From: Mytilus galloprovincialis
Lineage: Eukaryota > Mollusca > Bivalvia > Mytilida > Mytilidae
Assembly (NCBI RefSeq): GCF_965363235.1
Contig: NC_134843.1
Location: 66,503,865 to 66,567,864, forward strand
Length of the DNA stretch: 64,000 nucleotides
Direction of reading: 5' to 3'
Positions 1 to 12,900 of this stretch are shown one piece after another. The translations under genes and the position numbers were made by a program. Numbering within the stretch: position 1 is the first letter of the stretch; the number at the start of each line of letters is the position of its first letter. Below the pieces are notes generated by a model. The model saw only the letters and a list, made by a program, of their open reading frames with translations. It was not told where the DNA came from and did no database searches.

Positions 1-700
1 TGGTTTTATAGCTAGCTTAACCTCTCACATGTATAAAATTCGATTATATTGACAACAATGTGTAAAAAAAACTTACATTATAGTTGGTCGTTAATCCGCT
101 CAAACTTATATGTATTGCATGTGTTCTTAAGTATTGTCTAATTGTAAGGTACGTTAGTGTGTTTTGTCTGTGGTTCTCCTTCACAGTCTGAATGTATTGT
201 CTGTGGTTCTTTAAAGTTATCTGAATGTAAATAGTCTGCACATGGTTTTTAAAACAGTCTTTGCATTTCTATGGTTGTAAGATACATCTAGTCTTTTTAT
301 TGTCTGTGAATCCCATATACAGTCTGTATATGTTTTGTTTATGGTTATGAGATATAGGCAGTTGGTATTGTTTCAAATTCTAGGAACCAGTTTGTATCAG
401 CAGTGGTTCTGAATATTTTTTGGTTTATTTGTATGTACTGAAACCATTGAAGAATTTATACAGTTGATTAGTTAAAACTTGTTTGTTACTCAAAAGACGT
501 TATTTCATAATTTAGGTAATACTTGGAATTTATTATAAAGTGAAATATCTAATCCCGAAAGACATATGTCGAAAGAGTTGATCTCTTCATACTAGCATTG
601 AGAAAATCAAGTCTTAATTATTCAAAGCAAAAAAATCATAAAGGTACCGTTAGATATTTTTAACTTGTTTGTAGTGAATGGAATCTACACGGTCTTTACT
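1..700. other. AT-rich stretch, no gene seen
   Basis: I see no coding exon or recognisable repeat family here. Around 140-350 there are loose repetitions of phrases such as TGTCTGTGGTTCT and ACAGTCTG, probably a decayed short tandem repeat. Confidence 0.5.
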
Positions 701-980
701 GTCTTTTGATAATACATGTTTGTTCATAACAACACATGTGCACGAGCAAATCTAAGGGTAATTGGGAAAAAAATACAAAAAAATAGTCATGCGTTTATTA
801 ACTTTTTTTGCCGAACATTGATATTCAGTTTTCATGAAGAAAATGTCTTTTGATAATACACTTTTGTACAGAACACACGAACAAATCTATGGACAATGGC
901 GAAAAATACGAAAAACTACAGTCATGCATTTTAACTTATTTGCCGAACATTAATATACAGTTTTATGGAGAAAATATATA
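701..980. repeat. Tandem duplication, about 144 bp
   Basis: Two adjacent diverged copies start at 701 and 845, each opening with GTCTTTTGATAATACA. They share the phrases AACAAATCTA, AGTCATGC and TTTGCCGAACATT in the same order. This is seen directly; no coding potential. Confidence 0.75.
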
Positions 981-1822
981 GCTAACATGATTTCGTCATA
1001 GTTCTTTACAAGTATATATGCCGTATTCATCATTTTCCTGACCGAAGTGGACATACAATTATTAGTTGCTGATAATAAATGGCTATTTATAAAAAAAACT
1101 TCTACCATTTGATTGAAAATGTAGTATAGCGATTCAAAAAGTCACAACTATCAATCGATTTGAAGGGAACATACAGCAGATGCAGTTATTCAAAACCTCG
1201 CAGAAGTTAAGCTTAAGAGAGGCGATCGATACCAAAGGGACTTACAAACTGAGACGTAGAAAATAAAGGGACAACGCCAGGGATAAAAAAGAAAAAGACC
1301 AAATCACAAACACAAACAACAGTTTTAAAAAAACATAAAAAAACTGAAGACTTAGCAACACAAACCACACCAAAAATCTTCACTGAATATATCTTTTTCC
1401 GTGGGTGGTTTAGAATTATTGAAGAAAGACTGATATTTGTTAATAATAGAGATACAGATAAAAAGATAAAAAAATATATATGTTGTGGAGTACCAAACAG
1501 AAGCCGCAAATATTTAGAGGATTTGGTTTTTAACTGAAGATAGTCATTTTATTTAAGCAAATTGTCGACTCTCTCATATACACGGATCGTTGAATGTTCA
1601 AGGCATGATTTAAGCTCAGATCTGGTTGTGATATAAAATTACTTGACATAGATAACTTGCTATCATGAATAAAGATAATTTCACTCTTATGGAATTTAAT
1701 TAAGTATTACCTCTTACGACTACCACATTTGTTTGTTACTAAATCATTAGCTGGAACAACTTTTCTACGTTTTCTGAGTACTTGATTTTTTTAATGGTAT
1801 ATATATTGATTAATTCCTGTTG
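981..1822. other. No gene seen
   Basis: AT-rich DNA with homopolymer A tracts. Short open frames here lack any recognisable domain and their composition follows the poly-A/T tracts. Nothing supportable. Confidence 0.45.
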
Positions 1823-2470
1823 CATAAAATTGAGAATGGAAATGGGGAATGTGTCAAAGAGACAACAACCCGACCAAATAAAAAACAACAGCAGAAGGTC
1901 ACCAACAGGTCTTCAATGTAGCGAGAAATTCCCGCACCCGGAGGCGTCCTTCAGCTGGCTCCTAAACAAATATATACTAGTCCAGTGATAATGAACGCCA
2001 TACTAATTTCCGAATTGTACACAAGAAACTAATATTAAAATAATACAAGACTAATAAGGCCAGAGGCTCCTGACTTGGGAAAGGCGCAAAAATGCGGCGG
2101 GGTTAAACATGTTTGTGAGTTCTCAAACCTCCCTTATACCTCTAACCAATGTAGAAAAGTAAACGCATAACAATACGCACATTAAAATTCAGTTCAAGAG
2201 AAGTCCGAGTCTGATGTCAGAAGATGTAACCAAAGAAAATAGACAAAATGACAATAATACATAAATATCAACAGACTACTAGCAGTTAACTGACATGCCA
2301 GCTCCAGACTTCAATTAAACTGACTGAAAGATTATGATTTCATCATATGAACATCAGGCACAATCCTTCCCGTTAGGGGTTTAGCATCATACCATCATAA
2401 CATATATGAGAAGAACATAACCCGTGACATGCTAACAACTGTTTTTAGAACAAAAGTTCAACGCCCAGCG
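1823..2470. repeat. Interspersed repeat family B, long copy
   Basis: Begins near ATAAAATTGAGAATGGAAAT and contains GTGTCAAAGAGACAACAACC, the phrase GGAGGCGTCCTTCAGCTGGC and, further on, GACTTGGGAAAGGCGCAAA and CCCGTTAGGGGTTTAGCAT. The first about 190 bp recur at 58987-59176 and 63099-63220, which proves an interspersed family. From memory the same sequence is abundant in Mytilus and looks like the non-coding tail of a retroelement; that origin is inference. No coding potential remains. Confidence 0.8.
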
Positions 2471-3814
2471 ACGAATATTTCACGCACAGAAGTCAGTAGT
2501 AAAATTAGTTAGAAGTTCAACTTGATACGTGTACATTTGTCATGATACATATGAATAAACTTTTAAAAAATATATGACTAAACTTTGTAATTTGTTAAAA
2601 CGTACAAGATACAAGATTTGAAGAAGTTTTCAATATATTTTTCTGTTTGTTTGCATTCAGTTATTCTATCAGTAATCATAGAAATGGATGTAGCATTAAC
2701 AGATTTGCTTGACTAAAAATTAATTTAGCGTCTGTCCGATGTTCAGATTTATAACATATTTTACAATGAAATGAAGAAAATATCTTAATTGCTTATAACA
2801 CTCTGTTAAATGTTTCGATGAATGATGATACTTTATAAACTATAACCTGTCGATCTTAAATGATCTTGAAGTTTGGTGTGCGAACACCAGCTGACATATG
2901 ATTTACCCCTATAATGTTGGACTTTTCAATACCATGTTGAAAAAGGGTCAAGTGCTATATGGACAACTGATATAACTGTCGCATAATTGATTAAAAATTA
3001 CTCCCCAACTTGGAACAAGTGTACCTGCTATTCAAAAAAGGAACACAGTGTGAAACGGCGTATTAAATTGAAGCAATATCGGTTATTCTGAAGACAAATC
3101 CTTTCTTGATTTAAATCAATACGACTGAGAGAACAGCCTTTCGTGTAACTGTATATTAACTCCTTAAGATTTAACCTAATTTATATAATAATTGAGATAT
3201 AAGTAATGCCAAAACGAATAAAGATAACTACAATTATATTTTGAGCTTGCGTACCTGTTAATTTCAGGCTTTTCATGGGAATATAAGTGAATCTCCAAGT
3301 GTATAAAGTATACGCTATAAAAAATCTGATAAAAGAATGAGATGCTTAAAGATTATATGGTTAAGATTATGAGAAATTTTAATTTATTGTAATGGGAAAG
3401 TTTAATTTATTGTAATATAGGGTTTCAGAAAATGAGTGTAAAATCCATTAACATGTAATATGGTTAAGATTATAAGAAGGTATAAATTATTGTAATAAAG
3501 GGTTTTCAGAATTTATGGATAAATATTGGCAAGAATTTGTATAAACCGCAAAATCCTTCTCACTATACAAATCCTTAACACTGTGTATCTCTCAAATAAA
3601 TCTATTGTAAAATACGTTCATGCTTAAAAAAATCTACTACAATATAAATTGCACTACAACATTAGAAAGTTAACATTATGCCAAAAGATTATTACATTTC
3701 GGTTAGGAGTTTTAGAGTAGATGGTGATAATTACAACGAGTAATATAATGAGCAGATACATGTCCTACAAAAATAAACACAAAGACAACTTGAAGATAAA
3801 AATACAGATAAAGA
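2471..3814. other. No gene seen
   Basis: AT-rich non-coding sequence. Between about 3350 and 3500 the phrase TATGGTTAAGATTAT and the phrase TTATTGTAAT each recur, indicating a small decayed duplication. No exon or structural RNA is apparent. Confidence 0.45.
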
Positions 3815-4194
3815 ACTAACGTACACAAAGGATTGTAGGTGTTGTTTCTCGAATTAAGCTCATCCTGCCTACTGAACAAATTCTGACCATTATCCTGCAA
3901 TTTGTATTATATCAAATGTACACAAAGGATTTTAGGTGTTGTTTCTCGAATTCAAGCACATACTGCCTACTGTATAAATGTACATTGATAGATTTCAGTT
4001 ATACCTTAGTATCAATATAGCTCCTGTAGTCGGTAAACTCCCAAACGTGATCCTTTACAATAAAGGTTGTGGTTATCCATGTGAAATTGTTTAACATATA
4101 ATCCCTTATTCTAATGATTTTGTATTATCATTGTGGCATATATCAAACTCATTTCTTCAGTGTATACATTCAAGTTTGTGGTTATATGTTTTTT

Positions 4195-4842
4195 GTCGAG
4201 CCTTCGACTTTAGTCGAAAAAGCGAGACTAAGCGATCCTACATTCTGTCGTCGGCGTCCACAAATATTCACTCTGTGGTTAAAGTTTTTGAAATTTTAAT
4301 AACTTTCTTAAACTATACTGGATTTCAACCAAACTTGGACAGAAGCTTGTTTGTGATCACAAGATAGTATCCAGAAGTATATTTTGTAAAAAAATAAATT
4401 CATTTTTTCCGTATTTTACTTTTAAATGGACTTAGTTTTTCTGTGGCGAAACATTACATTCACTCTGTGGTTAAAGTTTTTAAAATTTTAATAACTTTCT
4501 TAAACTATCCTGGGTTTGTACTAAACTTGGACATAAGCTTATTTATGTTTATAAGATAGTATCCAGAAGTAAATTTTGTAAAAAGATAACTCCATTTTTT
4601 CTGTATTTTTCTTTTAAATGGATTTAGATTTTCTTCCAGTTAATTTACATACAGTCTGCAGTTAAATTTTTCTTATTAGATTCATTAACTATCCTAGATA
4701 TTTACCAAACTTGGACAGAAGGTTCTTACAATCATAAGATAGTATCAAGAGGAATATTTTTATTGATTTTTTTCCTCATTGTTGTTGAGCCTGCGATTTA
4801 CAGCAAAAGTAGGCGAGACACTGGGTTCCGCGGAACCCTTAG
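4195..4842. repeat. Hairpin-ended repeat with three ~191-bp units
   Basis: Starts with GTCGAGCC followed by the stem TTCGACTTTAGTCGAA and a GTCGTCGGCGTCC stretch. It then carries three tandem units beginning near 4269, 4461 and 4651 (phrases GGTTAAAGTTTTTNAAATTT, ACTTGGACAGAAG, AGATAGTATCCAGAAG). It ends after GAGCCTGCGATTTACAGC and GGGTTCCGCGGAACCC, itself a palindrome. From memory this element is very frequent in mussel genomes. Its class is unassigned; no transposase is present. Confidence 0.75.
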
Positions 4843-4859
4843 AAATTTTTTTATTAAGT

Positions 4860-5150
4860 TAACCCATTTTAATTCATATTTCATAGTGAGTCTTTCTATG
4901 TTGTGATGTCACACTGTTGTTCTGTTAAGGGCTAAGCTTGGTACCTATCAAAAAAATTAATTCCGCTGCATTTGTTATTCGCCTGTCCTCATTAGGTACC
5001 TGATGTTCAGTGGTTGTTGTTTGTTGACGTGGTTCATAAGTGTTTCTCGTTTTTTTCATTTAGATAAATTCGTTTGTGTTCCCGTTTGAATGGTTCACAA
5101 TAGTTTGGGCCCTATATAGCTTGCCGTTCGGTGTGAGCAAAAACTCTGTG
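4860..5150 (+). repeat. Repeat family A, partial diverged copy
   Basis: Phrases such as CGCCTGTCCTCATTAGGTAC, GATGTTCAGTGGTTGTTGTT and TTTGTTGACGTGGTTCATA align in order with the longer copy of family A at 39560-40562. The 3' terminal GAGAGTTGTCTCATTTGCAA part is missing here. Non-coding. Confidence 0.6.
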
Positions 5151-5304
5151 TTGAAAACCGAACTTTGACTTAAACATGTTATAATTGGTTACTTTTACAA
5201 CTTGGGACTTGGATGAAGATTTGTCTAATATCACATCTTGTTATATCTATATATGAAGGATTGTAGATGTTCCGTCTCAAATATCAACACTTACATCCTC
5301 CTTA

Positions 5305-5425
5305 TTATAAAAAAAGAAGATATGGTATTGATTGCCAATGAGACAACTCTCCACAAGAGACCAAATCGACACAGAAAATAACAACTAAAGGTCACCATAC
5401 GGCCTTCAACTATGAGCACAAACCA
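5305..5425 (-). repeat. Repeat family A, terminal part
   Basis: Reverse complement of the family A terminus: AAGAAGATATGGTATTGATT, GCCAATGAGACAACTCTCC, then GGTCACCATACGGCCTTCAA. Sits inside the degenerate array, opposite in orientation to the copy at 4860-5150. Confidence 0.75.
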
Positions 5426-6030
5426 CAGCTTTATAATTTTCCTGGAAATATTTCATATTCATGTTTTTTTTACATGTCTTGTAGTCAGTAAAATACAAAA
5501 TGTGTATGAAGGATTGTAGATGATCTATCTCAAATATGAACGCTTGCAGCCTACTGCATCAATGTTGATGGAAAGATTTGATCCTTACTAATGTACCTAA
5601 GATTTTCTATTTATGAGTTTGACTGTTCCTCTTGTATATTTCGTTCCTCTTTAATATATATCTTGCAGTTGGGAAAATACCAAATATGTATGAAGCATTG
5701 TAGATTTTCCCTCTCAAATATCAACACTTGCAGCCTACTGTATAAATGTTTGTGGAAAGATTTCATGTACCTATATATCCCTTGCAGTGAGTAAAATATC
5801 AAATGTGTATGAAGCATTGTAGATGTCCTCAAAGTTTGACACTTGCAGCCTACTGAATAAATTTTCATGGAGAATTTCAACACATACAGCCTACTCTATA
5901 AGTGTCTTTTGGATATATTTCACCCTGACTAAAGTACCTATGCATGTCTAACCACATCTTCCTATATCTACTAACAGTCGATAACATATAAAATGTGCAT
6001 AAAAGATTGTAGATGTTCCCTCTGGAATAA

Positions 6031-7149
6031 TCTGAATATTTTAGGAAACCACTGACTCTATTTTATGAGCTTCATATACAATTATTTCAAGATTTTCCAA
6101 GTCTCATAAGACTGTTTACATTTTCTTATCATCATCATAGACACAATATTTATTTCTTGTCAATAAAGAGATGAGGAATTTCATTATATATATAGAAAAG
6201 CAATCATATAGGATTGTTGCTGGAAAATTGTCACATTGATACAAAGTAAAAGTTATAATAAAATTTTAGAACTTTTTATTTCATGAAAATCAAACCTAAA
6301 TAACATAGAATGAAAGATCCACTAAACTCAATACATTGTACAATTCTAAATATTCAAATACATAAATGCATGAACAACGTATACACATTCTTAGCTACAC
6401 AATAAAACTGCTTTGATTTGATTTTAAACAGCCAGGAATCTGTTTACTTTCACCTTTTAGATAACATTTCATACATAGAACATAAAATGTATTCATGTAA
6501 ATGAATTCTATGTTTGTTTCTTTAATGATAACCATTTTCCGAGTAGTAAAAAGTTCATCTTAAATGCATTTTAAATCATTGCACGTCTTCAATATATAAG
6601 AACACAGTTCAGTTGTCCTCCACATTGCAGATATTTTATCCAAGAACAAATTACAATATTAATTAATTATAACAAAAACACAGATCTAAGCACAGTAAAA
6701 TAGTTTCCCCTGTTCTGTAAAGAATTCTTGTTCGTATTCTTTCTTAATTGTGTGGCCGGCACTAAATCTTGTTTAACCTACAAAATAATATATGGTTCAG
6801 TTGAATATATAATTAGTCCAATACAATACAGAATTTCAATGCCTCAAACAGTTGTTATTTATTTTCCATCTAAGAATAAAGCGTGTTTCATCAGTGCAAA
6901 AACAGAACATAATCCCAAGATTGTATCAAATTGTAAAATTTGTAATGCAGAAATACAATTCATTTGTGAGACCAATCATTTAAATGAAAATTTAAAATTA
7001 TTTTTTTCTTTAGTAATGACTTTACACAGAACCATGACTCAAATGATTTACCTTTTTGTTTTATGAAATGACAATGTGAGAGAAAACAAGGCTTCATCAT
7101 AACTATTTCTTTTTATCAAGTATTGGTAATAAGAATGTGTTGGTGAATA
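6031..7149. other. No supportable gene
   Basis: AT-rich. A 112-codon plus-strand frame at 6728-7066 has no recognisable domain and no visible splice partners, so I do not call it a gene. The rest has no recognised repeat. Confidence 0.4.
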
Positions 7150-7545
7150 TGTAAACTGTGATGATTAAAATATATAGTGTTGTGATAGACAAACATACCG
7201 AAGTGATAGACATACATAGTGTGGTGATAGGTAAACAAAGCATGGTGATAGACAATAGTGTGGTGATAGACAAACATACTGAAGTGATAGACAAACAAAT
7301 CGTGGTGATAGACAAACAGCGTGGTGACAGACAACACATAGTGTCGTGATAGACAATAGTGTGGTGATAGACAAAAATATTGTGGTGATAAATACACAGA
7401 CTGTGGTGAATGACTTATGTAGTGTGGTGATTGATTATGTGTGGCGGTAGATATATTATATGTGGCCATAATTATACTATGTGTTGCAGTAGATACATAA
7501 TATGTGGTGGTATATACATTATGTGTGTGCCAGCAGAAGTATCAT
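7150..7545. repeat. Minisatellite block 1 (GTGGTGATAGACAAACA type)
   Basis: About 18 imperfect copies of a 15-21 bp unit around GTGTGGTGATAGACAAACA. The unit is related to the later blocks (GTGGTGAYAGATATATAAA) but carries ACAAACA where they have ATATATAAA. Overlapping open frames on both strands are by-products of a repeat whose length is near a multiple of three. Confidence 0.9.
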
Positions 7546-7884
7546 GTAGACATAGTTACAAGTACAATAACACTGAAACAATATATTTTTAAGGTTTACT
7601 CATCTTGAATGATAGAATCTTTGACTGACAGTTAGTATACCATATTTGCTACTTTTATTGAAAAGATATCTGACATGATATTTACATAAAATATTGCACG
7701 ATATGTTGGAGCAGTTATTCTTTAAAAAATATTTCTTTTAAATTATTTCATTTCAACCAGGATTGTTTAATTGCTTATTAACTCTTTACATACATATGTA
7801 AAGAGTAAAGTGTCGGTGTTGACATGAATATCAATTATTTGGTCATTTTTTATAAATTTCCTGTTTACAAAACTTTGAATTTTT

Positions 7885-8100
7885 CGAAAAACTAAGAATT
7901 TTCTTATCCCAGGCATAAATTACCTTAGTCGTATTTGGCACAACTTTTGGAATATTGGATCCTCAATGCTCTTCAACTTTGTATTTGTTTGATTTTTAAC
8001 TATTTTGATATGAGCGTCACTGATGAGTCTTATGTAGAAACGAAACTTGCGTCTGGCGTACTAAATTATAATCCTGGTACCTTTGATAACTATGAGTAAT
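7885..8100 (+). repeat. Repeat family C copy
   Basis: Contains TTTCTTATCCCAGGCATAAA, TTAGTCGTATTTGGCACAAC, GCGTCACTGATGAGTCTTAT, ACTTGCGTCTGGCGTACTAA and ATCCTGGTACCTTTGATAAC. The same order of phrases is found in the non-coding tails of the two retroelement copies at 24795-26265 (minus) and 28335-30200 (plus), so this is probably a solo tail fragment of that family. Confidence 0.75.
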
Positions 8101-8324
8101 ACTTTTAATTTTAATGAAGATTACCTTTTCCTTTTTCTTCTATGTTCTATCTTTCAAAAATCTAGTTTCACTTTTCTGAAGAAAAAAAAATAATAACAAT
8201 TGAGTCATTTTTAGTTTAAAATCTGAATAAACATAAACAGATTTCTGTACAGAAAGGTGGATTATTATCATGCTCATATCTACTTTTAAAATGATATAAA
8301 TAGGGCTTTGAAAGGTATACCCAG

Positions 8325-10345
8325 TGGTGTGATAGAAATAATATATAAATTGAGGTGAAAATATACAGTGAGGTGATTGATTAATAAAGTAAAGGTGTTT
8401 AATATGTAGAAATATACATAGAGACTGTGGGGGGTAGATATAGAGAAGGGGTAATAGAAATAGAGAGTGTGTGGTGATTGATATATAAAGTGAGGTGATG
8501 GATAAATAAAATGAGGTGATAGGTGTTTATGATGTTGTCATAAACATAGAGACATTGGGGATAGATATTGAGAGTGTGTGGTGATTGATATATAAAGTGA
8601 GGTGGTGGATAAATAAAATGAGGTGATAGGTGTTTATGATGTGGTCATAAACATAGAGACAATGGGGATAGATATTGAGAGTATGGGGATAGATATAGAG
8701 AGTGTGTGGTGATTGATATATAAAATCAGATGATGGATAAATAAAGTAAAGTGATTGGTGTTTGTTATTTGGTCATGAACATAGAGACTATGGGGATAGA
8801 TATTGAGAGTTTGGGGATAAATATAGAGAGTGTGTGGTGATTGATATATAAAGTGAGGTGATGGATAAATAAAATGAGGTGATAGGTGTATATTGTGAGG
8901 TCATAAACATAGAGACTGTGGGGATAGATATTGAAAGTATTGGGATAGAAATAGAGAGTGTGTGGTGATCATTATATTAAGTGAGGTGATGAATAAATAA
9001 AGTAAGGTGATAGGTGTTTAAAATGTGGTCATAAACATAGAGACTGTGGGGATATATATTGAGAGTATGGGGATAGATATAGACAGTGTGTGGTGATTGA
9101 TATATAAAATTAGATGATGGATAAATAAAGTAAAGTGATTGGTGTTTGTTATTTGGTCATAAACATAGAGACTATGGGGGTAGATATTGAGAGTTTGGGG
9201 ATAGATATAGAGAGTGTGTGGTGATTCATGTATAAAGTGAGGTGATTGATTAAAAAAAGTAAGGTGGTAGGTGTTTATGATGTGGTCATAAACATAGAGA
9301 CTGTGGGAATACATATCGAGAGTATGGGGATATATATAGTAAGTGTGTGGTGATAAATATATAAAGGAAGGTGATGGATAAATAAAGTAAGGTGATAGGT
9401 GTTGATAATGTGGTCAAAAACATAGAGACTGTGGGTATAGATATTGACAGTGTGGTGAGTGACACAGAGATTATGGGGATATATATAAAGAGTGTGTTGA
9501 TTGATATATAAAGTGAGGTTATTGATAAATAAAGTGTGGTGATAGGTGTTTATTATATGAAGATATACAGAGAGACTTTTGGGGTACACAAAAAAGAGTG
9601 GGGGATAGATATAGAGAGTGTGTGAGTGGTGATTGATACATATAGTGAGGTGATTGATAAATAAAGTAAGATGATAGTTGTTTATTTTGTGGAAATATAC
9701 ATAGAGACTTTTAGGGCGAATATAGAGAGTTGTGGATATATATAGAGTGTGGTGATTGATACATAAAGTGAGGTGATTGATTAATAAAGTTAGGTGATAG
9801 GTGTTTATTATGTGGAGTTATACAGAGAGACTTTTGGGGTATACAAAAAAGAGTGGGGGATAGATATAGAGAGTGTGTGAGTGGTGATTGATACATATAG
9901 TGAGGTGATTGATAAATAAAGTAAGATGATAGGTGTTTATTTTGTGGAGATATACAAAGAGACTTTTGGGGCGGATACAGAGAGTTGGGGATATATATAG
10001 AGAGTGTGGTGATTAATATATGAAGTGAGGTGATTGATAAATAAAGTAAGGGGGTAGCGTTTGTATTATCCCGAGATATACATAGAGAATATTATGATAC
10101 TATTATGATATATACATAATGACTGTTGGCATTGGTATGGAGAGTGAAGTGATAGACAATCATAGTATGGGGATAGCTATTAAGACTGTAGTGATAGATA
10201 ATCATAGAATGGGGATAGCTATTGAGACTAGTGATAGATAATCATTGTATGGGGATAGCTATTGAGACTGTAGTGATAGATAATCATAGTATGGGGGTCC
10301 CTATTGAGACTGTTGTGATATATATGAAGAATGTGGTGCTAAATA
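8325..10345. repeat. Minisatellite block 2 with higher-order units
   Basis: Continuous diverged copies of a unit near 21 bp such as GTGGTGATTGATATATAAA. Between 8460 and about 10040 they are organised in higher-order units of about 105-150 bp marked by the phrases GGTCATAAACATAGAGACT, GGGGATAGATATTGAGAGT and AGGTGATAGGTGTTTAT. The end (10130-10320) switches to a unit with GGGGATAGCTATTGAGACT and TAGTGATAGATAATCATAG. No gene. Confidence 0.9.
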
Positions 10346-10799
10346 CAGCGACTGTAGCAATGGAAGAATATATAATTTATAAAGCACCACACTGTATATA
10401 TCTTTTTTCGAGTATTATTTTCTAAAAATACTTTACCATCACTATTTCTGAGTGCTGCTTGGTTGTAAATCATTTAACTATTCTTGTTATTTCACTTAAA
10501 ATTAGATGAACCATTTCCTTTTTTCCATTTTCACCAATGACCTCTAAATCCCTGCAAAATGTTGTTTGGTATTTCTGCAAGAAGAACACAAATATAAATA
10601 ATGAATTTGATAATTGCTACATAACAAGTATACAAGCTTATACAAACATATCTCAGTGGACATTGCATATCTGCATATCTCCTTCCACTGCAAATTATAC
10701 AATGACCAGTACATTTCTCTGACTTAGAGAAAATACAACAAGTTATAGTATACAGTCTTGTGAAAAATAGATAAAGAATGATGATAGTTATAATCATTG
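10346..10799. other. Spacer between minisatellite blocks, no gene seen
   Basis: Non-repetitive AT-rich DNA. Two overlapping short frames on opposite strands (10531-10797 and 10537-10722) have no recognisable domain. Confidence 0.4.
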
Positions 10800-10955
10800 T
10801 GTTACTATAAATATGATATGATGGTGATAAATATATATAGATAGGTGATAAGTGTGGACTTAGTTATAGTGGGGTTATGTGTATATACAGTGAGGTAAAG
10901 GGTCCACAGAATAGTATTAAGATATATACAGTGTGATGATATATAAACAAAAGGA

Positions 10956-10991
<36 letters not shown>
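10800..10991. repeat. Minisatellite remnant ending in a (TA)n run
   Basis: Six to eight decayed units (GGTGATAAATATATATAGAT, CAGTGTGATGATATATAAAC) lead into an uninterrupted TA dinucleotide run from about 10958 to 10991. Confidence 0.8.
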
Positions 10992-10993
<2 letters not shown>

Positions 10994-11349
10994 GAGTCTA
11001 AATTGAAAACTACGTTCAAACCTATGATTGCGTTGGATAAAAACCGCAATTTTTATACGTGTGCATGTCAAACAAATTTCGTTGTAGAAGGGTCTAAAAA
11101 CAGCACAAACAACATTTTCCAAAAGACCAACAAAGTGAAAAAGTATTTTTAAACAAAACGCATTTGACTAACAGGTCGAACAACTGATGTTCTTTAACCC
11201 TGCTGATATATATATAAGTACGTCTGAGTCAGTGACAACTTTCCAACAGATTAATCCATCGGATCGCCATCAATGATGGTGATACATGGCTGTGTACATA
11301 ATGTATATACAACTCATCTAAACATCAATCCAACAATGTTAGATCTGTA
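10992..11349. other. Spacer, no gene seen
   Basis: Higher GC than the flanking minisatellite. A 65-codon plus-strand frame (10955-11152) begins inside the TA run and has no recognisable domain. I see nothing supportable. Confidence 0.4.
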
Positions 11350-12840
11350 AAATATATATATATACTATGTGGTGACATATATATCAATGGTGTTGTGATT
11401 GATTTAAACAGTGCAGTTAGTTAAAAGATACATACATGACATATGTGGAGGGGATACATATATAAAATATGGTGAAAAAATATCAACAGTGAGGTCAATA
11501 AAATTTTTCAGGGATGTCATATATATATAAAATGAGGAAATAGATATATAAATTTAATAGAAAGATATATAAAGTGAGATGATAGATATACAAATTGTGG
11601 TAACAGATACACAGTGTGGTGATATATGTATAAAATGTAGTGATAGATGTACAGTGTATTGATAGATATATTAAATAAGATGATACATATATAAACTGAG
11701 ATGGTGTATCAATTAAATGAGGTCTTTCTTATATAGAATGAAGTGATAGATATACAAAGTGTGGTGACATATATACAGTGTGGTGATAGATATATAAAGT
11801 GTTGTCACATATGATCAGGTAGGTGATAGATGTATAAAGTGTGATGATAGATATATAAAGTTTGATGATAGATATATAAAGTGTGGTGATAGATACATAA
11901 GTTGTTTTGACATATGATGAGTTAGGTGAAAGTTGTATATAGTGTGGTGATAAATATATACAGTGTGATGATAGATATATAAAGTAAGGTGATTAATGAC
12001 AGAGTGATTATTATACAGTTTGATAATTGATGACACAGAGTGGTAATATATATATATACAGTGAAGTGATTGATGATACAGAGTGTTGAAAGGTAATACA
12101 CAGTGGTGATACATATAAAGGGTAGGGTGATTGATGATACAGAGTGGTGAAAGATATATACACTATGAGGATTGATGAAACAGAGTGGTGATAGATACAT
12201 ACAGAGAGGTGATAGCTATATACAGTGTGGTAATTGGTGATACAGAGTGGGGATAGATGTCTAGTGTGGTAATAGAGATAAACAATATGGTGACTGATGA
12301 TACAGAGTGGTGAAAGATATATACACTGTGACGATTGATGATACAGAGTGGTGATAGATACATACAGAGAGTTGATAGCTATATACAGTGTGGTAATTGG
12401 TGATACAGAGTGGGGATAGATGTCTAAGGTGGTGATAGAGATAAACAATATGGTGACTGATGATACAGAGTGGTGAAAGATATATACAGAGAGGTGATAG
12501 CTATATACAGTGTGGTAATTGGTGATACAGAGTGGGGATAGATGTCTAGTATGGTGATAGAGATAAACAATATGGTGACTGATGATACAGAGTGGTGAAA
12601 GATATATACAGAGAGGTGATAGCTATATACAGTGTGGTAATTGGTGATACAGAGTGGGGATAGATGTCTAGTATGGTGATAGAGATAAACAATATGGTGA
12701 CTGATGATACAGAGTGGTGAAAAATATATTCAGTTTGGTGATTGATGATACAGAGTGGTGATAGATATATACAGTAAGGTTATTAATTATACAGAGTGGT
12801 GATAGATATGTAGAGTGTGGTCATAGATATCTATTCCTCA
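11350..12840. repeat. Minisatellite block 3 with 122-bp higher-order repeats
   Basis: Diverged 18-21 bp units throughout. From about 12180 a higher-order repeat appears: the stretches 12471-12592 and 12593-12714 look identical base for base over 122 bp (phrases GTGGTAATTGGTGATACAGA, GGGGATAGATGTCTAGTATG, ATAAACAATATGGTGACTGA), while 12180-12470 carries diverged relatives. That points to very recent amplification at this end. Confidence 0.9.
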
Positions 12841-12841
12841 A

Positions 12842-12900
12842 TTTGGTGTCCTACAGATACAGTCCTACATATATCGCTAGGCTGTATTTATATACTATCC
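12842..12900. repeat. Short stem-loop motif, solo copy
   Basis: Contains ACAGATACAGTCCTACATAT then ATCGCTAGGCTGTATTTATA. Two close relatives sit side by side at 37136-37226, where the arms AGATACAGC and GCTGTATCT can pair. Confidence 0.6.

Larger units (their letters stand above)
3815..6030. repeat. Degenerate tandem array interrupted by insertions
   Basis: Units with the phrases AAGGATTGTAGATG, TCTCAAATATCAACACTTGC, AGCCTACTGTATAAATGT and CTTGCAGTNAGTAAAATA recur around 3825, 3915, 5250, 5510, 5690, 5810 and 5990, roughly 120-190 bp apart and diverged. The array is split by a hairpin-ended element (4195-4842) and by two pieces of repeat family A, so those insertions are younger than the array. 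Open frames across it follow the repeat and have no domain. Confidence 0.65.

Noticed and set aside
6728-7066. 112-codon plus-strand frame
   Set aside because: No recognisable domain, no splice partners, composition like the surrounding AT-rich DNA.
7150-7545. Resemblance to a CRISPR-like repeat-spacer pattern
   Set aside because: Units are contiguous, imperfect and without unique spacers; this is a eukaryotic minisatellite.
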